Source of the DNA: Diacronema lutheri
Lineage: Eukaryota > Haptophyta > Pavlovophyceae > Pavlovales > Pavlovaceae
Reading direction: 5' to 3'
DNA: 64,000 nucleotides
Assembly: GCA_019448385.1 (NCBI GenBank)
Contig: JAGTXO010000055.1
Coordinates: 1-64,000, forward strand
Below, in pieces: positions 44,500 to 54,923 of the stretch. Within the stretch, counting starts at the first letter, position 1, and every line of letters begins with the position of its first letter. The notes below the pieces were generated by a model, which was not told where the DNA came from, ran no database searches, and worked only from the letters and a program-made list of their open reading frames with translations. Position numbers and translations under genes: made by a program.

Positions 44500-45141
44500 A
44501 TGAGCACGTTCGCGCTACAAGGGCACCGGCCGACGTCGGGCGCGAGGACGCCGCGCCGTCCGACGTCGGCGCGGATGCCGCGCGCGCGCGACGCGCCCGA
44601 GGCTCCGCCGCCCGCCGACGACAAGCCCTGGGTGTTCGGCATCGACAGGGCCCTCACGTCGGCGGACATGTCGGCGATGGGGTTCACGCGCGTGCTCGTG
44701 TTCGACGCGGACGGCTGGGTGGACGAGGCCGCCGCGGCAGAGGTCGTGTCTGACGCGTTCCGCCTCCCGGAGCCGCTGCGTAGCCTTGGCCTCGCCGAGC
44801 GGCCGGCGCTCATGCGCGCGATGCACGCCGCCTTTTCGGGCTGCGCGTCGGGCGGCGACCTGCTCGTCGTCATCCGGACGGAGCGGCTCATCGACCTCGA
44901 GGATGGCTCGGCCGATTCTGAGCGCTGCTACACGTGCGTCGGCCGCGTCGTCGATGCGATCGCACGCGCGTGGGAGGCCGCCAATGACGCGGGCGATCGG
45001 ACGCTCGCGGCCGTGATCGTTGTGCTTGAGATGTTCCCGAAGCGGCGAGTCGAGCCCGTTTGGGGCGAGCCGGCGGACGCCGAGCGGCCGGCGCACACCG
45101 TCGTCGCGCTCGAGGATGACCTCAGCAATTTCTTTGAGTAG
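44500..45141 (+). CDS. Unknown 213-aa protein
   Basis: Single open frame from ATG 44500. A basic, proline-containing N-terminus (about 45 residues) leads into a folded-looking domain: PWVFGIDRALTSADMSAMGF, VLVFDADGWVDEAAAAEVV, DLLVVIRTERLIDLEDG, ARAWEAANDAGDRTLAAVIV and VLEMFPKRRVEPVWG. It ends ALEDDLSNFFE, an acidic-aromatic tail that could be a short interaction motif. I do not recognise the family. Codon choice is like that of the neighbours, so I take it as real. Confidence 0.6.
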   Translation: MSTFALQGHRPTSGARTPRRPTSARMPRARDAPEAPPPADDKPWVFGIDRALTSADMSAMGFTRVLVFDADGWVDEAAAAEVVSDAFRLPEPLRSLGLAERPALMRAMHAAFSGCASGGDLLVVIRTERLIDLEDGSADSERCYTCVGRVVDAIARAWEAANDAGDRTLAAVIVVLEMFPKRRVEPVWGEPADAERPAHTVVALEDDLSNFFE

Positions 45142-45142
45142 T

Positions 45143-45254
45143 GCTGAGCCCGGCGGTGGGTGACTGGGTACGCCAGTCACAGCCGGACCCGGACCGGAGA
45201 CTCAGAGCAGGTCGCACCGCCTGGCGTACCCAGTCAACCATCGCCGGGCTCAGC
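45143..45254. repeat. Large imperfect hairpin upstream of beta-tubulin
   Basis: Arms 45143-45176 and 45221-45254 (34 nt, two mismatches) around a 44-nt spacer. Further complementarity extends outward: 45174-45190 pairs with 45281-45297, and 45188-45200 with about 45307-45319, so alternative hairpins compete. It lies between the 44500 gene's stop and the tubulin ATG. Could be a MITE relic or a cis-regulatory structure. Confidence 0.75.
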
Positions 45255-45401
45255 GCCGGACTCAAGCGTCCGGAGTCCGTCGGGTCCGGCTGTGACTTCT
45301 CCGCCTTCTCCGGTCCGGGGCGAGCCGTTATTCCCAGGACACCTCTGCTCCACCGACCGAACGGAAAACCAGTTGCGTCGCGTCAGCAAGACTCAAAAAC
45401 C

Positions 45402-46899
45402 ATGCGGTGAGGCGCCCGTTGGCGATCGAGGCGCCCCGGCGCGCGGCCCGCGGCGCGGAGGCGAGGCGGGGCCGCGGGGGGCGCGTGCCTGTCTTCTTCC
45501 TGCGTTCATTGCGCCCCGCCGCCCCCGCTCACCCCTCGCGCCTCACCCCTGCGCCGTTCGTCGCACCCGCAGTGAGATCGTCCACATCCAGGGTGGCCAG
45601 TGCGGCAACCAGATCGGCGCCAAGTTCTGGGAGGTGATCTCCGACGAGCACGGTGTCGACCCGACGGGCACCTACCACGGCGATTCCGACCTCCAGCTCG
45701 AGCGCATCAACGTCTACTTCAACGAGGCGACGGGCGGCCGCTACGTGCCGCGCGCGATCCTGATGGACCTCGAGCCGGGCACGATGGACTCGGTGCGCTC
45801 GGGCCCGTTCGGCCAGATCTTCCGGCCGGATAACTTCGTCTTCGGCCAGTCGGGCGCCGGCAACAACTGGGCCAAGGGCCACTACACCGAGGGCGCCGAG
45901 CTCATCGACGCCGTGCTCGACGTCGTGCGCAAGGAGGCCGAGTCGTGCGACTGCCTGCAGGGCTTCCAGATCACGCACTCGATGGGCGGCGGCACGGGCT
46001 CGGGCATGGGCACGCTGCTCATCTCCAAGATCCGCGAGGAGTACCCCGACCGCATCATGGCCACCTACTCGGTCTTCCCGTCGCCAAAGGTGTCGGACAC
46101 GGTCGTCGAGCCGTACAACGCGACGCTCTCCGTGCACCAGCTCGTCGAGAACTCGGACGAGTGCTTCCTGCTCGATAACGAGGCGCTGTACGACATCTGC
46201 TTCCGCACGCTCAAGCTGACCACGCCCACCTTTGGCGACCTCAACCACCTCGTCGCCGCCGTCATGTCGGGCGCAACGTGCTGCCTCCGCTTCCCGGGCC
46301 AGCTCAACTCGGACCTGCGCAAGATGGGCGTCAACCTCGTGCCCTTCCCGCGCCTGCACTTCTTCATGATCGGCTTCTCGCCGCTCACCAGCCGCGGCTC
46401 GCAGCAGTACCGCGCCCTCACCGTGCCGGAGCTCACGCAGCAGATGTTCGACGCCAAGAACATGATGGCCGCCGCCGACCCGCGCCACGGCCGCTACCTC
46501 ACGTGCGCCGCGCTCTTCCGCGGGCGCATGTCGACCAAGGAGGTGGACGAGCAGATGCTCAACGTGCAGAACAAGAACAGCTCCTACTTCGTCGAGTGGA
46601 TCCCGAACAACATCAAGTCGTCGATCTGCGACATCCCGCCAAAGGGCCTCAAGATGGCCGTCGCCTTTGTCGGCAACTCGACGTGCATGCAGGAGGTGAT
46701 GAAGCGCATCTCGGAGCAGTTCACCGCCATGTTCCGCCGCAAGGCCTTCCTCCACTGGTACACGGGCGAGGGGATGGACGAGATGGAGTTCACCGAGGCC
46801 GAGTCCAACCTCAACGACCTCGTCTCCGAGTACCAGCAGTACCAGGACGCGTCGGCCGAGGAGGAGGGCGAGCTCGAGGAGGAGGGCGAAGAGTACTAG
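45402..46899 (+). CDS. Beta-tubulin
   Basis: Model: join(45402..45406, 45573..46899), 443 aa. Microtubule and axoneme subunit. The ATGCG exon splices through a 166-nt intron (GTGAGG...CGCAG) to give [17 protein letters not shown], including the MREI tetrapeptide known to mediate co-translational autoregulation of tubulin mRNA. GTP loop [27 protein letters not shown] and an acidic glutamate-rich tail ending in EEY are intact. Length and sequence are typical of the highly conserved family. Confidence 0.97.
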
Positions 46900-47579
46900 G
46901 CGCCTGGTAATCCTCGCGGCAGTGGCTCGCCGCGACCTCGCCCCGCGCTGGCGGCACCGTCGCCGGCACGCAGCGATGCCGCCCGCACGCGGTGCGCCGG
47001 CGAGCTGTGCCATGCCCACCGGGCTGAAGGCGGGCGCGGCGCCTGCACTTGCGCCCCCCTTTGGCTGGTGGCAACATTGACCCCCTGCACCCGGGGCACG
47101 CGCGCGGCGCGTCGGCTTGACGCCGACCGCCGCCAACCGTGCGGAGGGCGCGCGAGCGAGCGTGACGGCCAGCAACGCCCATTGCCGGCCAAAGTACCCG
47201 ATCGCTCGGGCGCATCCGGCGGACGCGCGCCTTCAGTGGCCAGGCGTTTCAGCACAGCCGGAAATTCTGAAGGTCGCGGAAATTCTGAAGGAGCTCGAGT
47301 GGTGAAAGAAGTTTTGAACTCAAGCCAGCTTTGGAGGGCTTCTGGGCTGCCAGCTTTGGAGGGCTTCTGGGCTTGATCTCTTCGGGCGCTTCCTGCGCCG
47401 CGAGATTTCACTCCTCCTCGGAAACGTTCGCGCCCAGCCATCGCGCCATCAGACAGAGGGCCTCAAGGCCAAGACGGCAAGCGAGGCAAGCCCGGCGGAC
47501 TCCCGCAGTCCAGCACCGACGAGGCTCCGCAGACGAGCGACGTCAACCGCTCGTGCGCACGGCGCTCAGCCACGCGCGC
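46900..47579. other. Tubulin-EF-hand intergenic region with short tandem repeats
   Basis: Convergent 3' ends. GGAAATTCTGAAG is present twice near 47260-47292, and a 25-nt unit GCCAGCTTTGGAGGGCTTCT repeats directly at about 47327-47376. No gene seen. Confidence 0.5.
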
Positions 47580-48384
47580 TCACGAGCCGAATATGCCTGG
47601 GGGGGGGGGGGGGGGGGGGGGGTTGCGGGATGCATCGCGTGAGCAGCGTGCCAGGCGGCGAGCGTGGCCAGGGCGGGCATGCGCGCGGCGCGCGGCGCGC
47701 ACCGCCGGGGATGCTCGAGACGTTGGTGCGGCTGCCGCGCTTGGATCCGCGCGTAGCCTCCGGCGCCATGCCAAAGATGCCGCCGGGGATTGACGAATCA
47801 TTGGACTGCTTCTTGTGGGCGGGCGGGGACGCAGCGGTCGGCGGCTCGTGGTGGTACGCGGCGGCCATGGCGTGCTCATTCGCCTCCTCGTGCGCGGCTG
47901 CGACGTGCGGCTCGTGGCGTCGTGCCTCGGGCGGGGGCATGTCTCTCGTGAGCGGCCCGCCCGGCAGCGACGGCGCATTGGACGACATCCGCTGCCTGGG
48001 CGGGCCGGCGCGCGGCGTGTTGTCGGGCGAGAAGACGCCGCCGATGAGGCCCGACTCGGAGATGATCGTCGATGCCGCGCCGCCCTCGCCAAAGAGATCG
48101 CTCGCAAAGCGGTGCCCGTCGAAGCCCGTACCGTCGGCCGAATAGACAGTCAGGAGGAGGTCGAGGTCGCTCGGCGAGAGCTTAGTGCCGATCCGCTCCA
48201 TCGCCTGCATGAAGTCGTCGGCTGAAAGGAGCAGCTGGCCCTCCGTCTTGTCAAAGTGCTTAAGGATCTTGCGCAGCACGCGGTTTGGCCCCTCCCCTCG
48301 GCTGCTCTTGAGCTCGAGCCTCTGCACAATCTTGTCGCACGCGTGCCTGTGCTGCAGCCGCAGCTCATCGACGGTCGCGGCCAT
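47580..48384 (-). CDS. EF-hand-like protein with SSIPGGIFG repeats
   Basis: Model: complement(join(47580..47596, 47703..48384)), 232 aa. ATG at 48384. An EF-hand-like helical region (KILKHFDKTEGQLLLSADDF, LDLLLTVYSADGTGFDGHRF) resembles calcyphosine-like proteins, though the loops are not fully canonical. The C-terminal half carries three short motifs: SNAPSLPGGPL, NDSSIPGGIFG and TNVSSIPG. The last is completed across the intron: AGC ATC CCC GGC G joins GC ATA TTC GGC TCG TGA, giving SIPGGIFGS-stop. The final coding exon is thus 17 nt. The intron starts GTGCGC and ends in a C24 run abutting the CAG. I associate such PGGIFG repeats with flagellar proteins of algae, but this is from memory. 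Confidence 0.8.
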
Positions 48385-48926
48385 CGGCTGGCGCGGCAAT
48401 GGCGAGGCGAGAAGCGGGGAAGGGGATGCATGGCACAGGCCGGCGCGTGGGTCCGTCGCGCGGCACGCACGCTCCTCACCGTGGGCGGCTGCGCGCGGCC
48501 GGCGCCGTCCGCGGGGCGCGTACAAACTGTGGCGGTTTGATGTGTAGCGGGGGTCGTAATGCTAGGCCCTCTTTGAAATTTCTCACGGACCTGGGCTAGG
48601 TCCGGGTGAGCTCCTGTGCACGGTGGGCTAACAGCTCGGACGGCTTCAGGCTCGGTACAGCTTGGAGTCCGTGCGGCTGGGCGCACGCGGCGCGCGCAGC
48701 GGCATCGTGACGCGTGGTCGTGGGTCGGGGCGGCTCCTGCGGGCGGCGCCGCCGCGGCGGTTGCCGGCCGCGGCGGCGCCAACCACGAGACTTTCAGGAA
48801 ACCGACCGTCATGTTTTGACCGCCGCTGCGCACGCACGCTCGCCACGCGCACGGAGCTCGCCGCGCGCGCGCGCGCCGCCGGCCACAAGGCCAGACGCCG
48901 CGCATCGCGCGCCGAGTCGCCACCGG
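48385..48926. other. Upstream of EF-hand gene and 3' region of the FrnE-like gene
   Basis: No gene seen. Should contain the 3' untranslated region of the FrnE-like gene (minus strand, leftward from 48926) and, if that gene is a selenoprotein, its SECIS element. An ATGA at 48812-48809 with an AAA 14-17 nt later lies between GC-rich complementary flanks, but I could not place the 3' GA partner. Weak candidate only. Confidence 0.3.
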
Positions 48927-49711
48927 CTAGGCGCTCGCCTGGCGCGCCTTGGCGAGCGCGTCCTCAAAGATCTCCTCCCACGCGTCCTGCGGCTGCGCGC
49001 CGCTCACGACGAGCTTGCCCGAGTCGACGATGAAGTGCGGCACGCCGCGCACGCCGCGCGCGTAAGTGCGCATCTGCGCGCGCACCTCGTCCGCCAGGTA
49101 GCCCTCATCCTCGGTCACGAGCCGTGCGTCCGGCACACCGGCGCGCTCGGCCGCGTCGAGGAGGACGGCCGGCGAGCCAGGGTAGCGGTCGCGCGCAAAG
49201 TAGTCGAGGAAGAGCTCGTCCATAAGCTTATTCTGCATTGCCACGCCGCCCACCTTCTCGGCGTGCGCGATCAGCCCTGCGCCCATGTCGGCGCGCCGGC
49301 GCGCGCGGCCATGAGCGGTGCGCGCGCACGCCGCCGAGGGTGGGCGGGCGGCGGCGCAGGGGACCTAGAAACTCGCGTGCGCGCACGGTGCGCGTCGAAC
49401 GTCTGCCCCGTGAGGCCCTCGTAGCTGACCTCGATACCCAGCTCGCGGAAGCGCTGCACCATCGGGTTGGACGGGCTTAGCATTGCCGCCGCGCGCTGCG
49501 GGCCGAACTTGAGCGCGTACGCCTCGCGCTTGGTGACGCCCTCGCGCGGCGCGTGCGGGTCCAGCTGGAAGGGACGCCACGTCACCTGCACGTCGATATC
49601 ACCCGCGAACCGCTCGGCCGCGCGCTCAATGTAGCGCTTCCCGAGCAGGCAGAAAGGTCACACGACGTCGGAGACCGCGTCGATCTTCACAACGATCCGC
49701 CTCATCGTCAT
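48927..49711 (-). CDS. DsbA/FrnE-like thioredoxin-fold protein with in-frame TGA at the first catalytic Cys (probable selenoprotein)
   Basis: Model: complement(join(48927..49276, 49387..49711)), 225 codons. The 110-nt intron (GTGCGC...CGCAG) completes TFDAHRLIAHAEK, a FrnE hallmark. Other landmarks are VTWRPFQLDPHAP, the YLADEVRAQMRTYARGVRGV helix and the cis-Pro loop GVRGVPHFIV. The N-terminus reads MTMRRIVVKIDAVSDVV, then TGA (49660-49658), then PFCLLGKRYIERA. Relatives have SDVVCPWCFIGK, so TGA replaces exactly the first Cys of CxxC, as in known Sec-containing UxxC oxidoreductases. All else is intact: 224 residues, family length, clean splice. Sec insertion is inference until a SECIS is found; nonsense mutation is the alternative. 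Confidence 0.8.
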
Positions 49712-49801
49712 CGCGGTGGCCCCCTCGGTGGTTACGAGTCGGCACACCGGAAAAATACTTTATAGGCGGAAGCCCCGATGGTACTGAAAGTCTCCGCGCG
49801 G

Positions 49802-51550
49802 TCACCTCGCGCAACCCGCCGCTGGCTCTCCGGCTCGCTCGGCCTCACCGACCGCGCTGCCGCACACCACCGAGAAGCACGCGAGCCCGGCAGCGCCCGG
49901 CTCGTCGTCGGCAAAGAGCGCGCGCCGCTTGCGGTAGGCGAGCGCGGTCGGCCGGCCCTTGCGCCAGCGGAGCTCCTGGCGCGTGAGGCTGGCGAAGCTG
50001 CCCGCCGTGAAGTCGTCGACGTCGAGCCGCCCCACCTTTGCGCCCGCGCCGTGCATCTGCAGCGCAAACTTGTGCGCGAGCTGTGAGACGGCGGGCAGGT
50101 AGTGCGCGCGCAGGCTCTCAACCTCCCACAGTGAGCTCTCGAGCGCGCGGCTCCGCTCGGGCAGCGGCTCGTTGGGCAGGTACGGGTCGCCATCGATCGG
50201 CGGGCGCGCGTCGGCCGGCGCCGCCGCGTCGCCGCCGGCCGCCGTCTCGCCGTCGGCCGAGCCGCCGAGCGCCGGCGCGCGGTGGACAAGCGAGCAAAGC
50301 TCAGGGTGGCGGATGAGTAGGTTGAGCGCGAGGGCGAGCGCGATCTGGCAGCCGTCGGGCGGCGCGTGGAAGGCGAGGCGCGCGAGCCGCTTCGCGAACG
50401 CGGCCGTCAGGTGCGCGGGCAGCAGCGCCGACGAGAGGAAGAGCTCGCACATTAAAAAGAAGCGCTCGCGGTATGCGCTCCGCAGCGCGCGCTCGTCAAG
50501 CAGCGCGTAGAGCTTGGCGAAGAAGTCGGGGCACTCGAGGTTGTGCTCCTGCATGAGCACGTGCAGCGACGACAGCGCGAGCAGCGAGAGCAGCCCGCCC
50601 CCGCTGTACGCCTGTAACAGATAGCCCGAGAGAAGTAACGGCCGTGCAAAGTGCGGCAGGATCCGCTCTTCGCACCGCAACAGCACGCGGCGCACGTCGG
50701 CTCGCGCGAGCGGCAGCTTGAGCAGCGCGAGCCACGCCGCCTGAAACGCCAGCCGGTGCACGCGCGCAGACAGCAGCCGGCGCGCGTCCGCCGGCAGCAC
50801 CGCCTCGACGGGCGCGGCACGCTTGCGCGTGCCGCGCGCCGGCACCGCGCCGGCGTCGAGCGCTTCGAGCGCCAAGAAGCGCGTGGCCGCCGGGTCAAAG
50901 TCACCGGCAGGCGGACGGACGAGCATCAGCACGTCGAGCACGCGCGCGCATTTGGCCGCCGTGCACCGGTTGCGCGCGCCGAGCCGCTCGGCGAGGCGCG
51001 CGGCGTGCTGCGTCACGTAGTAGCTCACGTCGCAGAACTGGAGCAGGTAGCCCTTCTTGAGGTGGGCAAGGAGCACGGGCTCGCAGCTCGCGCACGCGGT
51101 GAGTGCCGAGCACGCAATCCCGAGCGCGCCGTCCACCCGGCCGAGCGTCGCCGTGCGCGGCGCGTCGTCGCGCGCGACGCGCGCCGCCTCGCCGCGCGCC
51201 ATGTGCAGCAGCGTGTCGAGCGCGGGCAGGCGCACGCCCATGCTCTCGTGGCGCGCGACGAGCACGCCAAGCGTGTCGAGCCAGCCCGCGTACTTGTCCG
51301 CAAGCCACCGCCGGTACACGCCCGTCGCGTCGCCCGAGTCGACGCCGGCCGCCGCGACGAGGTCGGCCGAGCGCGACCAGCCGTCAAACAGCGCGCGGCA
51401 GCTCTGCACGGCGGCGAGCGCAACGCGCGGCTCGTCGGACGAGCACAGCGCAATAAGCTCGACCAGGTCGTTGGCGTGCCGCCGGCTCGCGCCCACGTGC
51501 GCGGCCAGCGCGCGCACGCGTGCCACCTCGGCGTCCGCGTCGTCGGCCAT
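49802..51550 (-). CDS. NOC4: NOC4-like nucleolar protein (CBF/Mak21 family)
   Basis: 582 aa in one exon from ATG 51550. NOC4 partners NOP14 in 40S ribosomal subunit maturation and export. Helical-repeat N-terminus, then the CBF domain: FQAAWLALLKLPLARADVRR, RILPHFARPLLLSGYLLQAY, GGLLSLLALSSLHVLMQEHN, LECPDFFAKLYALLDERALR, RERFFLMCELFLSSALLPAH and QIALALALNLLIRHPELCSL. The stretch YLPNEPLPERSRALESSLWE and LAHKFALQM matches the family C-terminus. Starts about 90 bp upstream of the FrnE-like gene on the same strand. Confidence 0.9.
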   Translation of the reverse strand: MADDADAEVARVRALAAHVGASRRHANDLVELIALCSSDEPRVALAAVQSCRALFDGWSRSADLVAAAGVDSGDATGVYRRWLADKYAGWLDTLGVLVARHESMGVRLPALDTLLHMARGEAARVARDDAPRTATLGRVDGALGIACSALTACASCEPVLLAHLKKGYLLQFCDVSYYVTQHAARLAERLGARNRCTAAKCARVLDVLMLVRPPAGDFDPAATRFLALEALDAGAVPARGTRKRAAPVEAVLPADARRLLSARVHRLAFQAAWLALLKLPLARADVRRVLLRCEERILPHFARPLLLSGYLLQAYSGGGLLSLLALSSLHVLMQEHNLECPDFFAKLYALLDERALRSAYRERFFLMCELFLSSALLPAHLTAAFAKRLARLAFHAPPDGCQIALALALNLLIRHPELCSLVHRAPALGGSADGETAAGGDAAAPADARPPIDGDPYLPNEPLPERSRALESSLWEVESLRAHYLPAVSQLAHKFALQMHGAGAKVGRLDVDDFTAGSFASLTRQELRWRKGRPTALAYRKRRALFADDEPGAAGLACFSVVCGSAVGEAERAGEPAAGCAR

Positions 51551-51691
51551 GCACGTGGCCCCTGTTCGGACTGTGCTTAAGGGCCCCCAGTCAAGAGTCT
51601 CGGGACGGTGCTGAAGGTCTAGCACACTCTCCGGACTCCGGCGCGGTCCAAGGGAGGCGCGGGCGCCCCGAGCGACGCGCGGCGGGGCCGC

Positions 51692-53904
51692 TCATCTGCC
51701 GGCGCGCTCGGGCCGCAGATCAACGGCCACCAGCGTGCGGCCCCCATCCGCGGCCGTCGCCGCGCGCGGCCGCGCAGCGCTCGCGCGCTCGGCCGGCCGG
51801 TCCGCGCGCGCCGCCGCGCGCGCGCCACCGCCGGCCTCGCCAGCCGGCGCGCGCGCGCCGGCCGAACGCGTGCGCCCGTGCTCGGTCCACTCGCCGCGGA
51901 TCAGACCGCTCGGCGCCTTGGTCGTGCTCGCCGGATGCACGTTCTGCGTCAGCTGCAGGCGGAGCGGCTCGCCGCCGCGCAGCGTCTCGCGCGCAAACTG
52001 GGCGGTTGGCGGCGGGCGAGTGCCAAGGCGCATGTCCGGCGCGCCGCTCGCGTCGAGCACGCGCGCCGTGACGAGCGGCTCGTCGCGGAACGCGTGCGCG
52101 GACGGCTTTCCGTTGAGCAGATCGATGGGGCGCGGTGGCGCCCACTCGACCGACCCGTCGGCGCGGCGCTTGTCCGCGGCGGCGAGCGCGCGCATCTGCT
52201 GCGGCGAGAGCGGCTTGTGCAGCAGCGACGTGAGCGTGAAGCCGAGGCGCGCGCGCGCGTCCGCCGCGACCCGCTCGGCCGCGTGCGCGATCGGCCGGCC
52301 GCCGGTGCGCCGGCGCTCGAGCAGCTCGAGGGAGGGCGTGATGCCCTCGTTGACGGCGAGGCGCAGCGGCTGCCACGGCTGCGTCTCGTCGTCGATCCCG
52401 CCGCGCATCACCCCGTCGCGCCGCACGGCCGTCGTGTCGCGCGTGGCGGGCACGTAGTGGTCGCCCGCCGCCGTACCCGTGCGTGTCGCGCCGACCAGTT
52501 CGCGCAGCTGGCGGGGCGGCGGCGCGTGCGGCAGCGCGTCGCGCGTGTGCGCCGGGCGCGGCTCGGGCCACGACGACGCGCGCTCCGACCGCTCGTGCTG
52601 CCCGCGCACCGCCGCGTCGAAGGTGCGCGTCGACTCGAAGGAGACGGCGTACCGCGAGCCGAGCACGGGTGCCATCGAGCGGCCGAGCGCGGCGGACATG
52701 TCGAAGGCGCGGCGCGGCGAATCATCGCGCTCGGGCGGCGGGTAGAACTGGCGCACCTCCGCGCGATCCGACAGCGACACCTTCGACTCGATCTCCTGGT
52801 TGATCGCCTGCGCGCGCGCGGTCGCGAGCGGTCGCGCAGGGTCGAAGTGGTGGCGCCGGTCGAGCGCTCGGCGCTGAGGGAAGCGCGTGCGGAGGGAGAG
52901 GCGCACGCGCGGTGGCGGCGGGCGGACACGCCGCGGTGGCGGGCGGGGCGCGCTCTCGACTTCGCCGGCGCGCACACCATTGCAGCGATTGCCGCCATTG
53001 CAGCCTGCGCAGACTGTCGCACAGGGCGTGCGCCGCGCCCGCCGCCAATCGGCGCGAATGAGTCGAGCGTGGCGATGGCGACGGCGGCGTTGGGCTTGGC
53101 CGACGCCTTGGGCGGCACGACGAAGAGCTGGTCGCGCGCCGCGTGCGACTTGGCTGTCGACGAGTCCGGCCGGCGCGATCCGGGCGAGCGGTCGGACGGA
53201 GGCTCACCAACCGAGAAGCGGCGCGGCCGGTACGTGAGGATGTCAGGCGCCATGTCCGCGCCGTCCTGCACCTCGACCTGCATAGGCGGATCGATCGGCA
53301 GCTCGAAGACGTTCTGCGTGCCCGCGAGCATCTCGGCGACCGTCGAGAGGAAGGAGAACCATTCCTGCTTGTGCACGCGCTGCTTGAAACGGCCCGACGC
53401 GGCGGCCGATAGCTCGCGGAAGTCGAGGCGGCCGTCGCCGTTGCCGTCTGCCTCCGTAAACATAGCGTCGATCTTCTCGTCCGTCAGCGGCCACTCCATC
53501 CGCTTCACGTACCGTCGGAACTCGTCGCGCTCGACAACCTGCGCGCGGCGCGAGGCGCGGTGGCGCACGAGCTTACCGGCGGCGCGCGCGAGACAGGAGC
53601 ACGGCGGCGCGCGCTCACGGCGGCACGCGCAGCGATGGGCGACGCGGCGCCGAACCCCATTGTTGTTCTCGTCCATGTCCTCGAGCAGCTTCTCCACGTG
53701 CTCGGCCGCGATCGTGTCGGGCTTGTCGCGGTCCTTGCGCTCGACCGTCTTGTCGCTCAGGCCGGTCGGCTCGGCGGGGATGGTCATGAGCGAACGCAGC
53801 GAGGGGCTGCGCTTCGAAAAGGGCTTCTTCTTCACGGGCGTCGGGTCCGGCGCACGCGTCCGCACCTCGGTCAGGGGCATCGCGGCGCCCTCCTCGCCGG
53901 ACAT
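51692..53904 (-). CDS. EF-hand protein with long uncharacterised C-terminus
   Basis: Model: complement(join(51692..52873, 52978..53538, 53656..53904)), 663 aa. First EF loop DMDENNNG is completed across intron 1 by VVERDEF. The second loop, EADGNGDGRLDFRELS, is canonical, so calcium binding is likely. Intron 1 (117 nt) starts GTTCGG; intron 2 (104 nt) starts GTGTGC and ends CCCTCAG. The rest (about 480 residues) is hydrophilic with conserved-looking blocks such as NQEIESKVSLSDRAEVRQFY and GFTLTSLLHKPLSPQQMRAL and a Gly/Ala/Arg-rich end; no family recognised. A flagellar role is possible but unproven. Divergent from the CS-domain gene, 95 bp apart. Confidence 0.8.
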
Positions 53905-53999
53905 GATGCCCCTGGGCAGTCTGTTCCCGTGACTGTTTCGAGCCTACCAATAATGCACTTCGCGGGATTTCCATTTCCCCCTCTTTTGATCCGGCAGCC

Positions 54000-54869
54000 A
54001 TGGATTACTCAAAGTGGGACACGCTCGACGTCGACGAGGACGAGGGCGAACGCGCGCGCCCGCGTGTGACCCGTCTCGAAGGGCCGGCGTCCTTCACGAT
54101 TGGCCCAAGCGCGAAGCGCGGCGCACCCGCTCCGCCAGCAGTCCCCGCGCGCGCGCGCGTGACCGATTACAACCGGTGGGAGGAGGTTGCGCGCGCGATG
54201 GGCGACGACGAGGATGGCGGTGAGGAGGAGGGCGGCGAGGAGGACGACATCGACGGTGGGATGGACGCGCTCGACGATCACGCCGCTGCCGACGACCGGA
54301 GGCCTGGCCTCGGCTCTCCCGCAACCGCGCCCGCGCCCGAGCTGCGCGCGCCAGCCGCGCCCGCCGGCGTACCGCGCGCGCCCGCTACGGCGAGCACGCA
54401 CGGCGGCGTGACGGCGCGGCACGTCTGGGCGCAGACGAAGAGCGATGTTATCGTGAATTTTATCGTCCCCGCCGGCACGCGCGCCAAGGACGTGACGCTC
54501 AGCGTCGAGCGCGAGCGCGTGGCGATCTTGATCCGCGGCTCGTCGTATGCGCTCGACGCCGAGCTCGCGCATCCGGTCGTGGTGGACGAGGACCCGGACG
54601 AGCTCGACTGGGAGCTGCGCGAGCCCGACGGTGGTGCAGACGGATGCCGCTGGCTCCGCGTCACGCTCGCTAAGCACGCGCCAGTCGGCGTCACGCTCTG
54701 GTGGGATCGCGTGCTGCGCGACGACGCGCCCGTGGACGTGAGCGCGTTCGCGGGCCGCGAAGCGGGCCGGGCGGCGCAGTTTGAGGCAAATTGGAACGAG
54801 GCGCACGAGATGTTTCGGCATAAGGTGGCCACCCGCCAAAAGGTGCAGCTCGATGTGGACGAAGGTTGA
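54000..54869 (+). CDS. CS-domain (p23/NudC-like) protein
   Basis: 289 aa, one exon. Begins MDYSKWDTLDVDEDEGE, like NudC-domain and p23-related co-chaperones. An acidic linker (GDDEDGGEEEGGEEDDIDGG) precedes a CS beta-sandwich: WAQTKSDVIVNFIVPAGTRA, KDVTLSVERERVAILIRG, ELAHPVVVDEDPDELDWELR and CRWLRVTLAKHAP. C-terminus is helical (EANWNEAHEMFRHKVATRQK). Such proteins act with Hsp90 or dynein regulators; specific partner unknown. Confidence 0.88.
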   Translation: MDYSKWDTLDVDEDEGERARPRVTRLEGPASFTIGPSAKRGAPAPPAVPARARVTDYNRWEEVARAMGDDEDGGEEEGGEEDDIDGGMDALDDHAAADDRRPGLGSPATAPAPELRAPAAPAGVPRAPATASTHGGVTARHVWAQTKSDVIVNFIVPAGTRAKDVTLSVERERVAILIRGSSYALDAELAHPVVVDEDPDELDWELREPDGGADGCRWLRVTLAKHAPVGVTLWWDRVLRDDAPVDVSAFAGREAGRAAQFEANWNEAHEMFRHKVATRQKVQLDVDEG

Positions 54870-54923
54870 GGCGTGAGTCGTTGTCCGTGCAGCCTCCTGT
54901 CTCAGGCTCACGCGTCTCACGGA

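Noticed and set aside
48809-48830. SECIS element candidate
   Set aside because: ATGA and a downstream AAA are spaced plausibly and flanks are complementary, but the stem between them is weak and I could not find the 3' GA partner. Not listed as a feature.
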